A stretch of DNA of 64,000 bases, from NCBI RefSeq assembly GCF_019904135.1, contig NZ_JAIOGQ010000013.1:59698-123697 (forward strand), given 5' to 3'. Origin of the DNA: Paenibacillus caui (GTDB taxonomy: Bacteria; Bacillota; Bacilli; Paenibacillales; Paenibacillaceae). Both the position numbers and the translations under genes were made by a program. The number at the start of each line of letters is the position of its first letter. The stretch's first letter is position 1. Shown here piece by piece: positions 31,811 through 41,242 of the stretch. The notes beneath the pieces are model-generated. The model made no database searches and was not told the DNA's origin. It worked only from the letters and a program-made list of their open reading frames with translations.

Positions 31811-34800
31811 GAACAAGCTGCTGATTGGCTTCAGCATGCTGATCGCCATCCTGCTGGCGCTGACTTTCATCAGCTATGACCGGATGAAATATATGAATGA
31901 CAGGCTTGATCAGGTGTATCATGAGCGGTACATGAAGGTCCGAAATTCAGGAAGTATGCGTACGCCGGTCAATGAAATAACGAAACAGATGGCGAACATC
32001 ATGCTGAGTCCGGCCGTTTCGTTGGATGACAGCCAGGCTGCGGTCAACAAGCTCAGGAATGAAGCGAATAAATATTTGCAGGACATTTACGATTCCGATC
32101 TGGAAATTGACGAGCGCCTTATCGTTCAGAAGGTGAGAGACTCCTGGAATAATTACTCGGCTTATTTGGAGAAACAGTTTATTTTGCTGAAGAACGGGGA
32201 CGTCGGCAAGGCCAATGCTTACCGTAATGCAACCGGCATAGCTGTGCAGGACAATCTGCTCGACAACCTGAACTCTCTTTCTACCTATCAGGACCTTAAA
32301 ATCGACGAGGAAGTCGAGAATGCGAATCAGGCCTACCAGAATTCGCTGCAGATGACCATTGGAGTCATGACCGCGGGATTGCTGCTTGCGCTGGGCATCA
32401 TTGTCTGGGTGCTGCCGAGTATTACAAAGGGATTGAATACGGTGCAGCTTATGATCCACAGCTTTGGCAAGAGCAAGTTTAAAGCGATCCGCAGGATGAG
32501 GGTCACGACGAAAGACGAGATCGGAATGATCGCCAGAGTATTTCAGCAGATGGCCGAGGACCTGGGCGAGAAGCAGGAGCTGGAGCGAAAGTTCGCTCAG
32601 AACCAGAAGGAGCAAGCCTGGATCAGTTCCAACCTGGCCCGTATTACCGACCTGTTTCATGGGGTTAATTCCATGGAGCAGGTTTCGCAAATGTTCATCA
32701 GCGAATTTACCCCGATGCTCGGGGGCAAACTCGGGGCCCTGTACATCTGTGATGAAGCCAAAAGTCCTGGCGGACTTTATTTGGCGGGGGCTTACGGAAT
32801 GGATCAGGATGCACGCCCCAGAAGAGAGTTTAAGCTCGGCGAAGGGCTGGTGGGACAAGCAGCCGTCGATAAAAAACCGATCAGGCTGAGCGAAGTGCCG
32901 GAGGACTATATCTCTGTACGCTCGGCTACCGGGGAGAGTGTTCCGCGGGTCGTGATCATTCACCCGATCGTATTTGAAGAGGAACTGCTGGGGGTTGTGG
33001 AAATCGCCAGTCTGGATGAATTTACCAAGGTTGAGGAGCAGCTACTGAACGAACTGACAGCCAATCTGGGGGTTATCCTGAATAACATTGCCGGAAGACT
33101 CAAGATTGAGGAGCTCCTTAGAGATTCCCAGGCACTTACCGAAGAACTGCAGGCTCAGTCTGAGGAGCTTCAGACCCAGCAGGATGAATTGCGGCGTTCC
33201 AATGACAGTCTTGAGAAGCAGGCGGCTGCGCTTAAACGGTCCGAGGACCAGCTGCAGCGGCAGCAGGAGGAGCTGGAGCATTTTAATACCAAATTAATTG
33301 CCAAGACAAGGGCGCTCGAGGAACGGGTTCAGGAGGTTGAGGAAAAGAATCAGGAAATCGAGAAAACAAAAGATCAGCTTGAGGAGCAAGCGATGCAGCT
33401 GTCTTTGGCCAGCAAATACAAATCGGAATTTCTGGCCAATATGTCGCATGAGCTGCGCACGCCTCTGAACAGTCTGCTTATTCTGTCCCAGTTGTTGTCC
33501 GAGAACAAGGAGCATAATCTGACTCAGAAGCAGATGGAATATGCGCAGACGATTTATATGTCCGGATCGGACCTGCTCAAGATGATCGATGAAATCCTGG
33601 ATCTGGCGAAAGTGGATGCGGGCAAAATGGAGATAACCCTTGAGTTTGTCCGCATGGAGGAGCTCGAACAATTTGCGGTTCAGAACTTCGGCCCGGTTGC
33701 GGAGAGGAAGCGGCTTGCTCTTGAAGTCAAGGTAGAAGAAGGAGTGCAGGGCCGGATCATGACAGACGGATACCGGGTGAAGCAAATTTTGCGCAATCTG
33801 CTGTCCAATGCATTCAAATTTACAAGCCGGGGTTCGGTAACCTTTACTATTGCGGACGCAGACAAGGATGAGTTGCCGTCATACCTTGATCAATCGGTCG
33901 ATTATTTGGCATTTACGGTAAAGGATACGGGAATTGGTATTCCGCACGATAAAACCGAGCTCATCTTCGATGCGTTTCAACAGGTAGACGGAACGACCAG
34001 CCGCAAATACGGAGGAACCGGTTTGGGCCTGTCGATCAGCAGAGGACTCGCTTCACTGCTTGGCGGAGGGATTGGCCTGAGGACTGAAGAGGGCAAGGGA
34101 AGCGCCTTTACCCTGTATTTGCCGAAAGCTGAACAACCAAGCATACAAGGGGCCAAAGAGGAGGCGGCCGCTTCCCGGGAGATCACGGTTCAGGACAAGC
34201 CGGCTGGCTCGGAACGAGAGCCTGAACCTGTACATGAACCGGCTCTGCTCGCGGGCGCAGACCCGGATTTGTTCGAGGATGACAGAGAGAGCATCGAGCC
34301 CTCTGACCGGGTACTTCTCATCATCGAAGATGATATCCATTTTGCCAAGATTTTGCTGGATATGGCGCGAGACTATGGATACAAAACCCTAGTGGCCATG
34401 CAAGGCGATACGGGTCTCGAGATGGCGCATCAGTACTTGCCGGATGCGATCATTCTGGACATCCAGCTCCCTGTCATCGACGGGTGGTCCATTCTGAATG
34501 AACTGAAGAACAGCGCGGAGACCCGTCATATTCCGGTTCATGTCATTTCCGTTGTGGATGATATCAAACAGGGGTTAATGATGGGAGCAATCGCTTTTCT
34601 GAAGAAGCCATCCAGCCGGGAAGAATTGGAAGGCGCCTTCGCCCATATCGAATCGTATATAGAGAAGAGTCTGAAGCATCTGCTTGTGGTAGAAGACGAC
34701 GAGACGCAGCGAAGAGCGATCATCGAGCTGATCGGTCATGACGATGTGGCCATCAAAGCCGTATCCACGGGCCAGGATGCGCTCGCGGAGCTGCACCGGC

Positions 34801-35477
34801 AGCATTATGACTGCATGGTCCTCGATTTGATGCTGACCGATATGACCGGTTTTGATCTGCTTGACCAGATCAGGGACGATGAGCATTTAAATGATCTGCC
34901 GATCATTATTTATACCGGCAAGGAGCTGGATAACAAAGAAGAAACCCGCCTTCGGAAATATGCCGAATCCATCATCATCAAAGACGTCAAATCGCCTGAA
35001 CGGCTGCTGGATGAAACGACGCTCTTCCTGCATCGGGTCGAGGCGGACCTGCCCGAGGATAAACGCCGCATTTTGCGCAAGCTGCACAATAAAGAAACGT
35101 TATTTGAGGGAAAAAAAATTCTGCTTGTAGACGACGATGTCCGCAACGTATTTGCGCTGTCCAGCATTCTTGAAAGCTACAGGATGGAAGTCGTGTTCGC
35201 GGAGAACGGCAGGGAAGCGATTGAACTGCTGGAACAGCAGCGTGATTTTGACTTGATTCTAATGGATATGATGATGCCCGAAATGGACGGCTATGAAGCC
35301 ATGCGCCGGATTCGGGAATTGAAGGAGTTCGAGAAGATTCCTATCATTGCGCTTACGGCCAAAGCCATGAAAGAGGACCGAGTGAAATGTATTGAAGCCG
35401 GGGCCTCCGATTACATGAAAAAACCGATCCAGACGGACCAATTATTATCGCTTATGAGAGTATGGCTGTATTCGTAA
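31800..35477 (+). CDS. Hybrid sensor histidine kinase: 4HB-HAMP-GAF-HisKA-HATPase-REC-REC-REC
   Basis: The 1225-residue membrane kinase has TM1 (about residues 7-26), an extracellular helical bundle to about 180, TM2 (183-205), HAMP (208-260) and GAF (275-430). A long heptad coiled coil (430-540) then leads to HisKA with His about 550 (NMSHELRTPLN), HATPase (655-780; NLLSNAFKFTS, DTGIGIP, GTGLGLSIS) and a Pro/Glu-rich linker. Three receivers begin near 837, 960 and 1105 (IIEDD, VVEDDE, LLVDDDV). The phosphoacceptor Asp residues are in AIILDIQLP, CMVLDLMLT and LILMDMMMPEMDG. It probably collects several inputs and relays phosphate to the REC-PP2C protein or other receivers in the cluster. Its ATG lies inside the preceding gene. 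Confidence 0.93.
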   Translation: MKIRNKLLIGFSMLIAILLALTFISYDRMKYMNDRLDQVYHERYMKVRNSGSMRTPVNEITKQMANIMLSPAVSLDDSQAAVNKLRNEANKYLQDIYDSDLEIDERLIVQKVRDSWNNYSAYLEKQFILLKNGDVGKANAYRNATGIAVQDNLLDNLNSLSTYQDLKIDEEVENANQAYQNSLQMTIGVMTAGLLLALGIIVWVLPSITKGLNTVQLMIHSFGKSKFKAIRRMRVTTKDEIGMIARVFQQMAEDLGEKQELERKFAQNQKEQAWISSNLARITDLFHGVNSMEQVSQMFISEFTPMLGGKLGALYICDEAKSPGGLYLAGAYGMDQDARPRREFKLGEGLVGQAAVDKKPIRLSEVPEDYISVRSATGESVPRVVIIHPIVFEEELLGVVEIASLDEFTKVEEQLLNELTANLGVILNNIAGRLKIEELLRDSQALTEELQAQSEELQTQQDELRRSNDSLEKQAAALKRSEDQLQRQQEELEHFNTKLIAKTRALEERVQEVEEKNQEIEKTKDQLEEQAMQLSLASKYKSEFLANMSHELRTPLNSLLILSQLLSENKEHNLTQKQMEYAQTIYMSGSDLLKMIDEILDLAKVDAGKMEITLEFVRMEELEQFAVQNFGPVAERKRLALEVKVEEGVQGRIMTDGYRVKQILRNLLSNAFKFTSRGSVTFTIADADKDELPSYLDQSVDYLAFTVKDTGIGIPHDKTELIFDAFQQVDGTTSRKYGGTGLGLSISRGLASLLGGGIGLRTEEGKGSAFTLYLPKAEQPSIQGAKEEAAASREITVQDKPAGSEREPEPVHEPALLAGADPDLFEDDRESIEPSDRVLLIIEDDIHFAKILLDMARDYGYKTLVAMQGDTGLEMAHQYLPDAIILDIQLPVIDGWSILNELKNSAETRHIPVHVISVVDDIKQGLMMGAIAFLKKPSSREELEGAFAHIESYIEKSLKHLLVVEDDETQRRAIIELIGHDDVAIKAVSTGQDALAELHRQHYDCMVLDLMLTDMTGFDLLDQIRDDEHLNDLPIIIYTGKELDNKEETRLRKYAESIIIKDVKSPERLLDETTLFLHRVEADLPEDKRRILRKLHNKETLFEGKKILLVDDDVRNVFALSSILESYRMEVVFAENGREAIELLEQQRDFDLILMDMMMPEMDGYEAMRRIRELKEFEKIPIIALTAKAMKEDRVKCIEAGASDYMKKPIQTDQLLSLMRVWLYS

Positions 35478-35546
35478 AGAACGAAACGGGGTAATAGAGG
35501 TAAGGATATTTAATCGGCACGAAAGTTTACATGGAATTGAGGTTGG

Positions 35547-36425
35547 ATGATGACAGCAAGAGAGCCCTCGGAGGATGAAGACATTGATTTTTCTTCCGGC
35601 GCAGCCTCGGATGAGGTTGAGATGATCGAGATCGAATTGCTGCTGGAAGGCGTTCATCAGATGTATGGATATGATTTTCGAAACTACGCCCTTCCTTCCC
35701 TGAAACGGCGCATTTGGTATTCCGTGCAAGGGGAGAATCTAAGGACGATTTCCGCCCTTCAGGAAAAAGTGCTGCATGACCGGAGCTGCTTTGACCGTCT
35801 TGTACACAATCTCTCGATTCCGGTTACGGAAATGTTCCGCGACCCGATGCTTTTCCGGACTTTCCGGGAAAAGGTTGTGCCGATTCTTCGCACGTATCCT
35901 TATATTCGGATCTGGCACGCCGGGTGCTCCACGGGCGAAGAGGTTTATTCCATGGCCATTCTTTTGCATGAGGAGGGGTTAATCGATAAAGCCCGCATTT
36001 ATGCGACGGACATGAACGACCGGTCGCTGGAGCAGGCCAAGGAAGGCATTTTCGGAATCCAGAAGATGCAGCTTTATACGAAGAATTACATCGAGGCTGG
36101 AGGCAGGCGCTCCTTCTCGGAATATTATTCGGCAAAATACAATTCGGTTATTTTTCAACCGTTTCTGCGGAAGAACATTATTTTTGCGGAGCATAATTTG
36201 GCAACAGACCGTTCGTTCAACGAATTTAACGTCATCTTTTGCCGGAATGTTATGATTTATTTTAATGAGAAACTGAGGAACAGAGTTCATGATTTGTTTT
36301 ATCAAAGCTTAAGCCACTTCGGCATTCTCGTTCTGGGCGCCAAGGAATCGATTCATTTCACGGATTATGCAGGCTGTTATGAGCCGCTTGACAGGGCCGA
36401 GAAGATTTATCGCAAAATCAAATGA
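35547..36425 (+). CDS. CheR-type protein-glutamate methyltransferase
   Basis: The N-terminal helical CheR_N region (YGYDFRNYALPSLKRRIWY) and SAM-binding domain (RIWHAGCSTGEEVYSMAI, then NVIFCRNVMIYF) are complete; length is 292 residues. CheR methylates chemoreceptor glutamates using S-adenosylmethionine. No chemoreceptor or CheB methylesterase is encoded nearby; the gene lies between two hybrid kinases. Its target may be a helical bundle in one of these kinases, or it may act as a signalling component as in other CheR-kinase clusters. The first 30 residues are acidic and extra to the family core. Confidence 0.9.
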   Translation: MMTAREPSEDEDIDFSSGAASDEVEMIEIELLLEGVHQMYGYDFRNYALPSLKRRIWYSVQGENLRTISALQEKVLHDRSCFDRLVHNLSIPVTEMFRDPMLFRTFREKVVPILRTYPYIRIWHAGCSTGEEVYSMAILLHEEGLIDKARIYATDMNDRSLEQAKEGIFGIQKMQLYTKNYIEAGGRRSFSEYYSAKYNSVIFQPFLRKNIIFAEHNLATDRSFNEFNVIFCRNVMIYFNEKLRNRVHDLFYQSLSHFGILVLGAKESIHFTDYAGCYEPLDRAEKIYRKIK

Positions 36426-36463
36426 TTCAGCTGGAGAACGCCGACTTTGTTTAGGAGGATCAC

Positions 36464-38134
36464 ATGGGGATAGAGGAACCGATTCATATTTTGTTGGTTG
36501 ATGATCGTCCTGAAAATCTGCTGGCTTTGGAAGCTGTGCTGGAGAGCGAAGAGTACAATCTGGTAAAAGCAACTTCTGGGGAAGAAGCTTTAAAACACCT
36601 GCTGAAAAATGAGTTTGCCGTGATTGTCCTCGATGTACAGATGCCGGGCATGGATGGCATTGAAACGGCCAAGCTGATCAAGGCCAGAGATAAAACCAAG
36701 GATATTCCGATCATTTTCATTTCAGCCAACAGCAAGCAGGCAGAGCATTTATTTGCCGGTTACTCGGCCGGTGCGATTGATTACATGGTCAAGCCGTTCA
36801 TTCCGCAGATTTTAAAATCAAAAATCGACGGTTTCGTCAGTATGTTCCGGACCAATCAGAAGCTGAAAACCCAGACCATGCTGCTCCATCAGAAGACGCA
36901 GGAGCTTGAGCGGACGAACCGGGAACTGGTGGAAGCCAAGGAAGCGGCCGAGATTGCCGCCAAAGCGAAGACGGAGTTTCTGGCCATGATGAGCCATGAA
37001 ATCCGCACCCCGATGAATGGCGTCATCGGCATGATCGATCTCCTGATGGAGACGGATCTGAAGGAAGAGCAGAAAGAATATACCGAAATTATCCGCAGCA
37101 GCGCGCATTCGCTGATTTCGGTCATCAATGACATTCTGGATTTCACCAAGATGGAATCCGGCAAGATGGAACTGGAAGAGAGTCCTTTTGAGCTCAGGGC
37201 CGGCGTACAGGAAGTATTCAATTTGTTCTCGGCGGATGCGGGCCGTAAACATCTGGAGCTTGTCCATTTCATCGACGATGCCATTCCCGGTGTGCTGTAT
37301 GGGGATATGGGGCGGCTTAGACAGGTGCTCATCAACCTTATTTCCAATGCCGTCAAGTTCACGGATCAGGGGGGCATTTATCTGGTTGTCCTCCCCAAGG
37401 AGGAGCATGGCAATCAGCTGACGCTTGAATTTACCATTAAAGACACGGGAATCGGAATTGCAGAGGACAAAAAGGACCGTCTGTTTCAGCCGTTCTCCCA
37501 GCTTGATTCATCCATGACGCGCAGGTATGGCGGGACAGGCCTCGGGCTTGCCATTTGCCGGACGCTCGTACAGATGATGGGCGGCGACATTCGAGCGGAA
37601 TCGACGGAAGATAAGGGGGCAATCTTCTCCTTCACGATTGTGACCAGACGCTGTGAAGAAGAACCGAGGCCTCATCCATTCCACGACGAAAGGCAGAAAC
37701 AAAAGCGGCCTGTACCCAAAGAACGCGTTCTGATTGCGGAAGACCATCCGATCAATCAAAAGCTGATCGCGAGCATGATCTCCAAGCTGGGATACGAGAC
37801 GGATCTTGCCGAGAATGGGAAGCAGGCGGTCCAAATGGCCGTAACTCAAAGGGATTATTCCTATATTTTTATGGATTTGCACATGCCTGTCATGGACGGG
37901 CTCGAAGCCACCCGGCGGATTCGCAGGGAGCTTGTAGATGGCCATCATCCGGTGATTATCGCAATGACGGCCAAGGACATGGAAGGCACCAAAAGCCGCT
38001 GCCTGGAGGCCGGCATGGACGATTGTTTCTGCAAGCCTGCAAGTTTCGCCACAGTCAAGCAAATGCTGACGAAATATGCGGGCCGTCCCCATTCAGTAGT
38101 GGGGAATAAGCAGGCTATAGAAAGCACGAAGTAA
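36464..38134 (+). CDS. Hybrid kinase: REC-HisKA-HATPase-REC
   Basis: A 556-residue cytosolic protein. REC1 (5-125) has [10 protein letters not shown], Asp in [13 protein letters not shown] and Lys in DYMVKPF. A coiled coil leads to HisKA with His about 177 ([16 protein letters not shown]). The HATPase domain (280-400) shows [19 protein letters not shown] and [12 protein letters not shown]2 (425-545) has [11 protein letters not shown] and Asp in [13 protein letters not shown]. Having receivers at both ends implies it receives phosphate from one partner and passes it on, probably within this stress cluster. No membrane segment. GGAGG precedes the ATG. Confidence 0.93.
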   Translation: MGIEEPIHILLVDDRPENLLALEAVLESEEYNLVKATSGEEALKHLLKNEFAVIVLDVQMPGMDGIETAKLIKARDKTKDIPIIFISANSKQAEHLFAGYSAGAIDYMVKPFIPQILKSKIDGFVSMFRTNQKLKTQTMLLHQKTQELERTNRELVEAKEAAEIAAKAKTEFLAMMSHEIRTPMNGVIGMIDLLMETDLKEEQKEYTEIIRSSAHSLISVINDILDFTKMESGKMELEESPFELRAGVQEVFNLFSADAGRKHLELVHFIDDAIPGVLYGDMGRLRQVLINLISNAVKFTDQGGIYLVVLPKEEHGNQLTLEFTIKDTGIGIAEDKKDRLFQPFSQLDSSMTRRYGGTGLGLAICRTLVQMMGGDIRAESTEDKGAIFSFTIVTRRCEEEPRPHPFHDERQKQKRPVPKERVLIAEDHPINQKLIASMISKLGYETDLAENGKQAVQMAVTQRDYSYIFMDLHMPVMDGLEATRRIRRELVDGHHPVIIAMTAKDMEGTKSRCLEAGMDDCFCKPASFATVKQMLTKYAGRPHSVVGNKQAIESTK

Positions 38135-38166
38135 ACGATTTGGAAGAAACTATGTAAAGAGGCTTT

Positions 38167-38193
38167 GTTTCATACGGGGCTTTAAAAGGGTAA
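38167..38193 (+). promoter_or_regulatory. Sigma-B-type promoter upstream of rsbV
   Basis: GTTTCA (38167-38172), 15-bp spacer, GGGTAA (38188-38193), 39 bp before the rsbV ATG. In B. subtilis an internal sigma-B promoter also precedes rsbV and gives autoregulation. Confidence 0.7.
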
Positions 38194-38231
38194 AGACTAA
38201 AGAAACCACATGGCCAGGGAGAGAGTGCCTT

Positions 38232-38570
38232 ATGAATACAAATAAAAGCGAAAAATTTACAACTGCTACTCAAATGGACAATAGAACGTGCACCGTATTT
38301 TTAAACGGTGAACTGGATTTGTCGGTTGCTCCCGACTTTCGTCAGGTGATGGAACCGCTCGTTGAAAACGGCGATCTGGATTTGATTCTCAATCTGAAAG
38401 ATTTGAAGTATATTGACAGTACGGGAATCGGAATCTTGTTGTCTATTCTCAAAGTAAGACATGGAATGAATGCGCAGTTTTATGTCCGCGAAGTGCCGGC
38501 ACAAATTCAAAAGCTGTTTGATATGACAGGAATTGCGAAGTTCTTTGCCTCACAAGAGAATTCTCAATAA
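38232..38570 (+). CDS. rsbV: Anti-anti-sigma factor RsbV-like (STAS domain)
   Basis: A 112-residue STAS protein with a DLSVAPDFRQ segment and the phosphorylatable Ser at about residue 63 in KYIDSTGIGILLSI. When unphosphorylated it binds RsbW and frees sigma-B; RsbW phosphorylates this Ser and PP2C phosphatases remove the phosphate. Directly followed by rsbW and sigB, and preceded by a sigma-B-like promoter. A GGGAGAGAG site precedes the ATG. Confidence 0.92.
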   Translation: MNTNKSEKFTTATQMDNRTCTVFLNGELDLSVAPDFRQVMEPLVENGDLDLILNLKDLKYIDSTGIGILLSILKVRHGMNAQFYVREVPAQIQKLFDMTGIAKFFASQENSQ

Positions 38571-38589
38571 GGAAAGGATCGAAGAAAGT

Positions 38590-39042
38590 ATGAAAGAAGA
38601 AATGCAGAAAGTACAATTGAATTTACCGGCGACTGCGGACTTTGTCGATATTGTCAGGTTAAATCTTTATGGCATAGCTTCCAAGATGGGCTTCTCTTAC
38701 GAAGATATTGAAGATATGAAGGTTGCGATTTCCGAGGCCTGCAACAATTCCGTATTGTATGCCTACAACCACGAGGACGGCCTCGTTGGAGTTACCTTTG
38801 AAGTTAGTCCGGAAGCGCTGATCATCACGGTCAAGGACGAAGGGGAGAGCTTTGAATCGTATGAAAAGAGCGATGAAGGAGCGACTCTTCATGGCAAGGA
38901 GCTTGGTGAAGCGCCGATTGGAGGTCTTGGATTTTATCTGATGCAGGCGCTCATGGATGATGTCAGCGTGGTCAACGAATCAGGTAGAGGAACAACCGTT
39001 ACCCTGACCCGAAAACTCACCCGAAGCGAGGAGAAAGTATGA
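38590..39042 (+). CDS. rsbW: Anti-sigma-B factor, serine kinase RsbW-like
   Basis: A 150-residue GHKL kinase with N box (VAISEACNNSVLYAY), G1 region (VKDEGESFE) and G2-like GGLGFYLMQAL. It binds and inhibits the SigB-like factor and phosphorylates RsbV. ATG 38590 follows an AAGGAAAGGA site, and the 3' end overlaps the sigB start by 4 bp (ATGA), ensuring balanced synthesis of sigma and anti-sigma. Confidence 0.92.
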   Translation: MKEEMQKVQLNLPATADFVDIVRLNLYGIASKMGFSYEDIEDMKVAISEACNNSVLYAYNHEDGLVGVTFEVSPEALIITVKDEGESFESYEKSDEGATLHGKELGEAPIGGLGFYLMQALMDDVSVVNESGRGTTVTLTRKLTRSEEKV

Positions 39043-39809
39043 CGGATAAGCTGACTCCCCCCGAAGGTTTGAATGAGTCAACGGGATTGATATGGGAATA
39101 CCAGCAGACCAAAGACAACGAAATTGCTACAATGTTGATCAGGAAATACGAGCCTATGGTGAAAATGGCTGCTGGCAAAATTGCCCGCAATCGCCCTGAC
39201 TTATACGAAGACTTATACCAGGTTGGACAGATGGCGCTTATTAGATTATTGCAGCAGTATGATATTGAGCTGGGGATTCCTTTTGAACCCTATGCGATGA
39301 AAAGTATGATCGGGCATATGAAAAACTTTTTGCGGGACAAGTCCTGGTATATTCAGGTGCCGCGCCGGATCAAGGAAAAAGGAGCTCTGGTTCAGCAGGC
39401 AATCGATGAGCTGACGATTAAGCTCGAACGTTCGCCGGACGTCAAGGAAATTGCCAGTTATCTTGAACTGTCCGTAGAGGAAACGGTCGAAGTGCTGGCA
39501 GGCCGTGAATGCTATCATTACGTATCGCTGGATTCTCCACTTTCCCAGGATGAGAGTGCCGCCACGCTTGGCGAGCTGATCAGCTATGATGCGAACGACT
39601 ACGACACGGTTGAGAAACGGATGGACCTCCAGCAGGCCATGAGCCAATTGAAGGAGCAGGAGCAGAAGGTACTGCTGCTTGCCTTCCAGGAGGGGCAGTC
39701 CCAGCGCGCCATTGCGCAGAAGCTGGGCGTTTCGCAAATGAGTGTCTCCCGAATTCAAAAACGGGCCACTGAAAAACTAAAGCAGATTATGTCAAACTCC
39801 GGGTTATAA
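39039..39809 (+). CDS. sigB: General stress sigma factor SigB-like (sigma-B/F/G group)
   Basis: The 256-residue sigma-70 family protein has region 2 (RPDLYEDLYQVGQMALIRLL, then PFEPYAMKSMIGHMKNFLRD), region 3 (VPRRIKEKGALVQQAIDEL, RSPDVKEIASYLELS) and region 4 (LKEQEQKVLLLAFQEGQSQ, then LGVSQMSVSRIQKRA). Context (rsbV-rsbW-sigB) and the region 2 sequence place it with sigma-B rather than the sporulation sigmas F or G. Probable targets in this window are the rsbV operon itself and the DUF948 gene. A terminator follows 34 bp later. Confidence 0.92.
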   Translation: MTDKLTPPEGLNESTGLIWEYQQTKDNEIATMLIRKYEPMVKMAAGKIARNRPDLYEDLYQVGQMALIRLLQQYDIELGIPFEPYAMKSMIGHMKNFLRDKSWYIQVPRRIKEKGALVQQAIDELTIKLERSPDVKEIASYLELSVEETVEVLAGRECYHYVSLDSPLSQDESAATLGELISYDANDYDTVEKRMDLQQAMSQLKEQEQKVLLLAFQEGQSQRAIAQKLGVSQMSVSRIQKRATEKLKQIMSNSGL

Positions 39810-39842
39810 GGAGGAGTGGAACATGATCGCAGCTTACCCTTG

Positions 39843-39878
39843 AAAGACACGTCATTTTTCATAAATGGACGTGTCTTT
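39843..39878 (+). terminator. Terminator of the sigB operon
   Basis: AAAGACACGTC (39843-39853) pairs perfectly with GACGTGTCTTT (39868-39878) and is followed by T residues. Confidence 0.85.
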
Positions 39879-39926
39879 TTTCATAGGGAGCATTTTTAAT
39901 GGAATGCGGACAAACAGGCTGATCCG

Positions 39927-40160
39927 CTAGCCGAGGAGAGCAAGCACAATCGCCGTGCCGACCGTAAGACCGAGACCCCTGGACAAGCCTGCGATAAAGT
40001 TGGAGATGACCCGCTTTCTCGGATTGGTATAGTTCTCGATTAAATCCAGGAACTCGGCTTTTTCCAAAGTATCGGCGATTTTGTCCAGACGCGTATTGAG
40101 ACGCTTCACTTCATGCCGGAGTTCGAACGGATGCTCTTTCATGTCATAGGTTTTCGCCAT
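39927..40160 (-). CDS. DUF5665 small membrane protein
   Basis: A 77-residue protein with a charged helix (RHEVKRLNTRLDKIADTLEK) and a C-terminal hydrophobic helix (FIAGLSRGLGLTVGTAIVLA) characteristic of DUF5665. ATG 40160 has a GAGGG site 6 nt upstream; ATG 40166 is too close to it. Function unknown. It lies behind a terminator on the minus strand, downstream of ytxH. Confidence 0.75.
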   Translation of the reverse strand: MAKTYDMKEHPFELRHEVKRLNTRLDKIADTLEKAEFLDLIENYTNPRKRVISNFIAGLSRGLGLTVGTAIVLALLG

Positions 40161-40205
40161 GGTCATCCCTCGCTTTCAGGTTGCGGTTGCTAATGGACGG
40201 ACAAC

Positions 40206-40237
40206 AAATAACCAGCCGTAAGTTCAGCTGGCTATTT
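40206..40237 (-). terminator. Terminator of the ytxH-like gene
   Basis: AAATAACCAGC (40206-40216) pairs with GCTGGCTATTT (40227-40237), one G-U pair; read on the minus strand it ends in TTATTTGTTG. Confidence 0.65.
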
Positions 40238-40258
40238 GTTAAGGGATCGCTCGGTTCT

Positions 40259-40663
40259 TTACTTGGTTTCCTTGGCAGCGCCGGCTGCCGTTTCTTGTAC
40301 GTCCTTGGCTATATCGGCTTCCGCCTTTATCACTTCTTCGCTTCCCTCTTTGACTTCCTCAGCTGCATCAGCCGAGACTTCTTTAAGACTGCTCACGACC
40401 GTCTTCGTGCTGTCGCTGATCGAATGAGCCTTTCCGGTCGCATTCTGATAAAGGCTGACAGCCTTCTCCTTGGCGGCAGAGTACACGTCTTTAGACTTGT
40501 CCGCAGCGGTGCTGACTTTATCCGACAGATCGCTGCGAAGCTCGCGTCCCGTCTTGGGAGCGAACAGCAAGGCTGCCGCCGCGCCGATCAAACCGCCGAT
40601 CAGGGCGCCTTTTACAAAGGCGGCGCCGCTTTTCACCGGGTATTCTTTTTCCGTGTTGCTCAT
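40259..40663 (-). CDS. YtxH-like stress protein
   Basis: A 134-residue protein with the YtxH signature: a short glycine/alanine helix (FVKGALIGGLIGAAAALLFA) followed by PKTGRELR, then a long alanine/lysine/glutamate amphipathic helix with LEA-like character. YtxH proteins are sigma-B-controlled general stress proteins in B. subtilis. No convincing sigma-B promoter is visible upstream; a TATACT -10-like box occurs about 30 bp before the start. It is close to the sigB operon. Confidence 0.82.
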   Translation of the reverse strand: MSNTEKEYPVKSGAAFVKGALIGGLIGAAAALLFAPKTGRELRSDLSDKVSTAADKSKDVYSAAKEKAVSLYQNATGKAHSISDSTKTVVSSLKEVSADAAEEVKEGSEEVIKAEADIAKDVQETAAGAAKETK

Positions 40664-41242
40664 ATCAGATCACTCCTTAATTTAGTATATATTTTACAAG
40701 GCCCGGGCCAGAAGCCTGGAGATGAGGCTAAGGAAAATTCAGATCTTGCAGCCTCTTACGGCCAGAAAAAACCGTGCAGCCTCCGGTAACCGGACCAAAG
40801 TCCTGAAACAGCCGAGGACTGCCCTAGATCCCAAGCGTGAATCCAAAGGCGCATAGTAAAGAGAATTGCTTACTTCGTATATAAACGTGAAGTGGGGGGC
40901 GTGAAACAAAGGGGGATTAGTTAGGGTGGTTTGATCAGGGAGCGATATTAATTAAATTGCGGAAAAAGATTCAAAAAACAGGATATTTGTAGTAAATTAA
41001 GTAAATAGTTATAGCATTATTGAATTAACACTAGGAAAATGGATGCATGTTATTTGTGGCGTGAAAATTGCAAAATCTCATGAAGTGTTCTTGAAAGGAG
41101 TCGATTAGTGCAAAATAACTAATTTTTAAGGGGTTAGAAGTCGAAATCTAAAGAAGTATTGGAGGGCTGTTCGATTCTAGATTTATTTTTTTCTTATGCA
41201 TTTAAGCTATCGTTTATATATTTCCAAAAGGAGTAAAAAAAT
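40664..41242. other. Intergenic region at the left edge of the AT-rich island
   Basis: No gene is supported. The GC-rich left part holds two hairpins, TCCGGT-A-ACCGGA (40782-40794) and AGTCCT/AGGACT (40799-40804 and 40815-40820). Base composition shifts sharply to AT-rich after about 40900, marking the island boundary. An AAAGGAG site at the right end belongs to the next gene. Confidence 0.4.

Noticed and set aside
31947..32963. A 338-codon open frame opposite the hybrid kinase gene
   Set aside because: The kinase frame is unequivocal; the antisense frame is a by-product of codon bias.
40664..41242. A riboswitch in the leader between ytxH and the island
   Set aside because: Two hairpins are visible but no consensus of cyclic-dinucleotide, SAM, T-box or cobalamin riboswitches could be matched.
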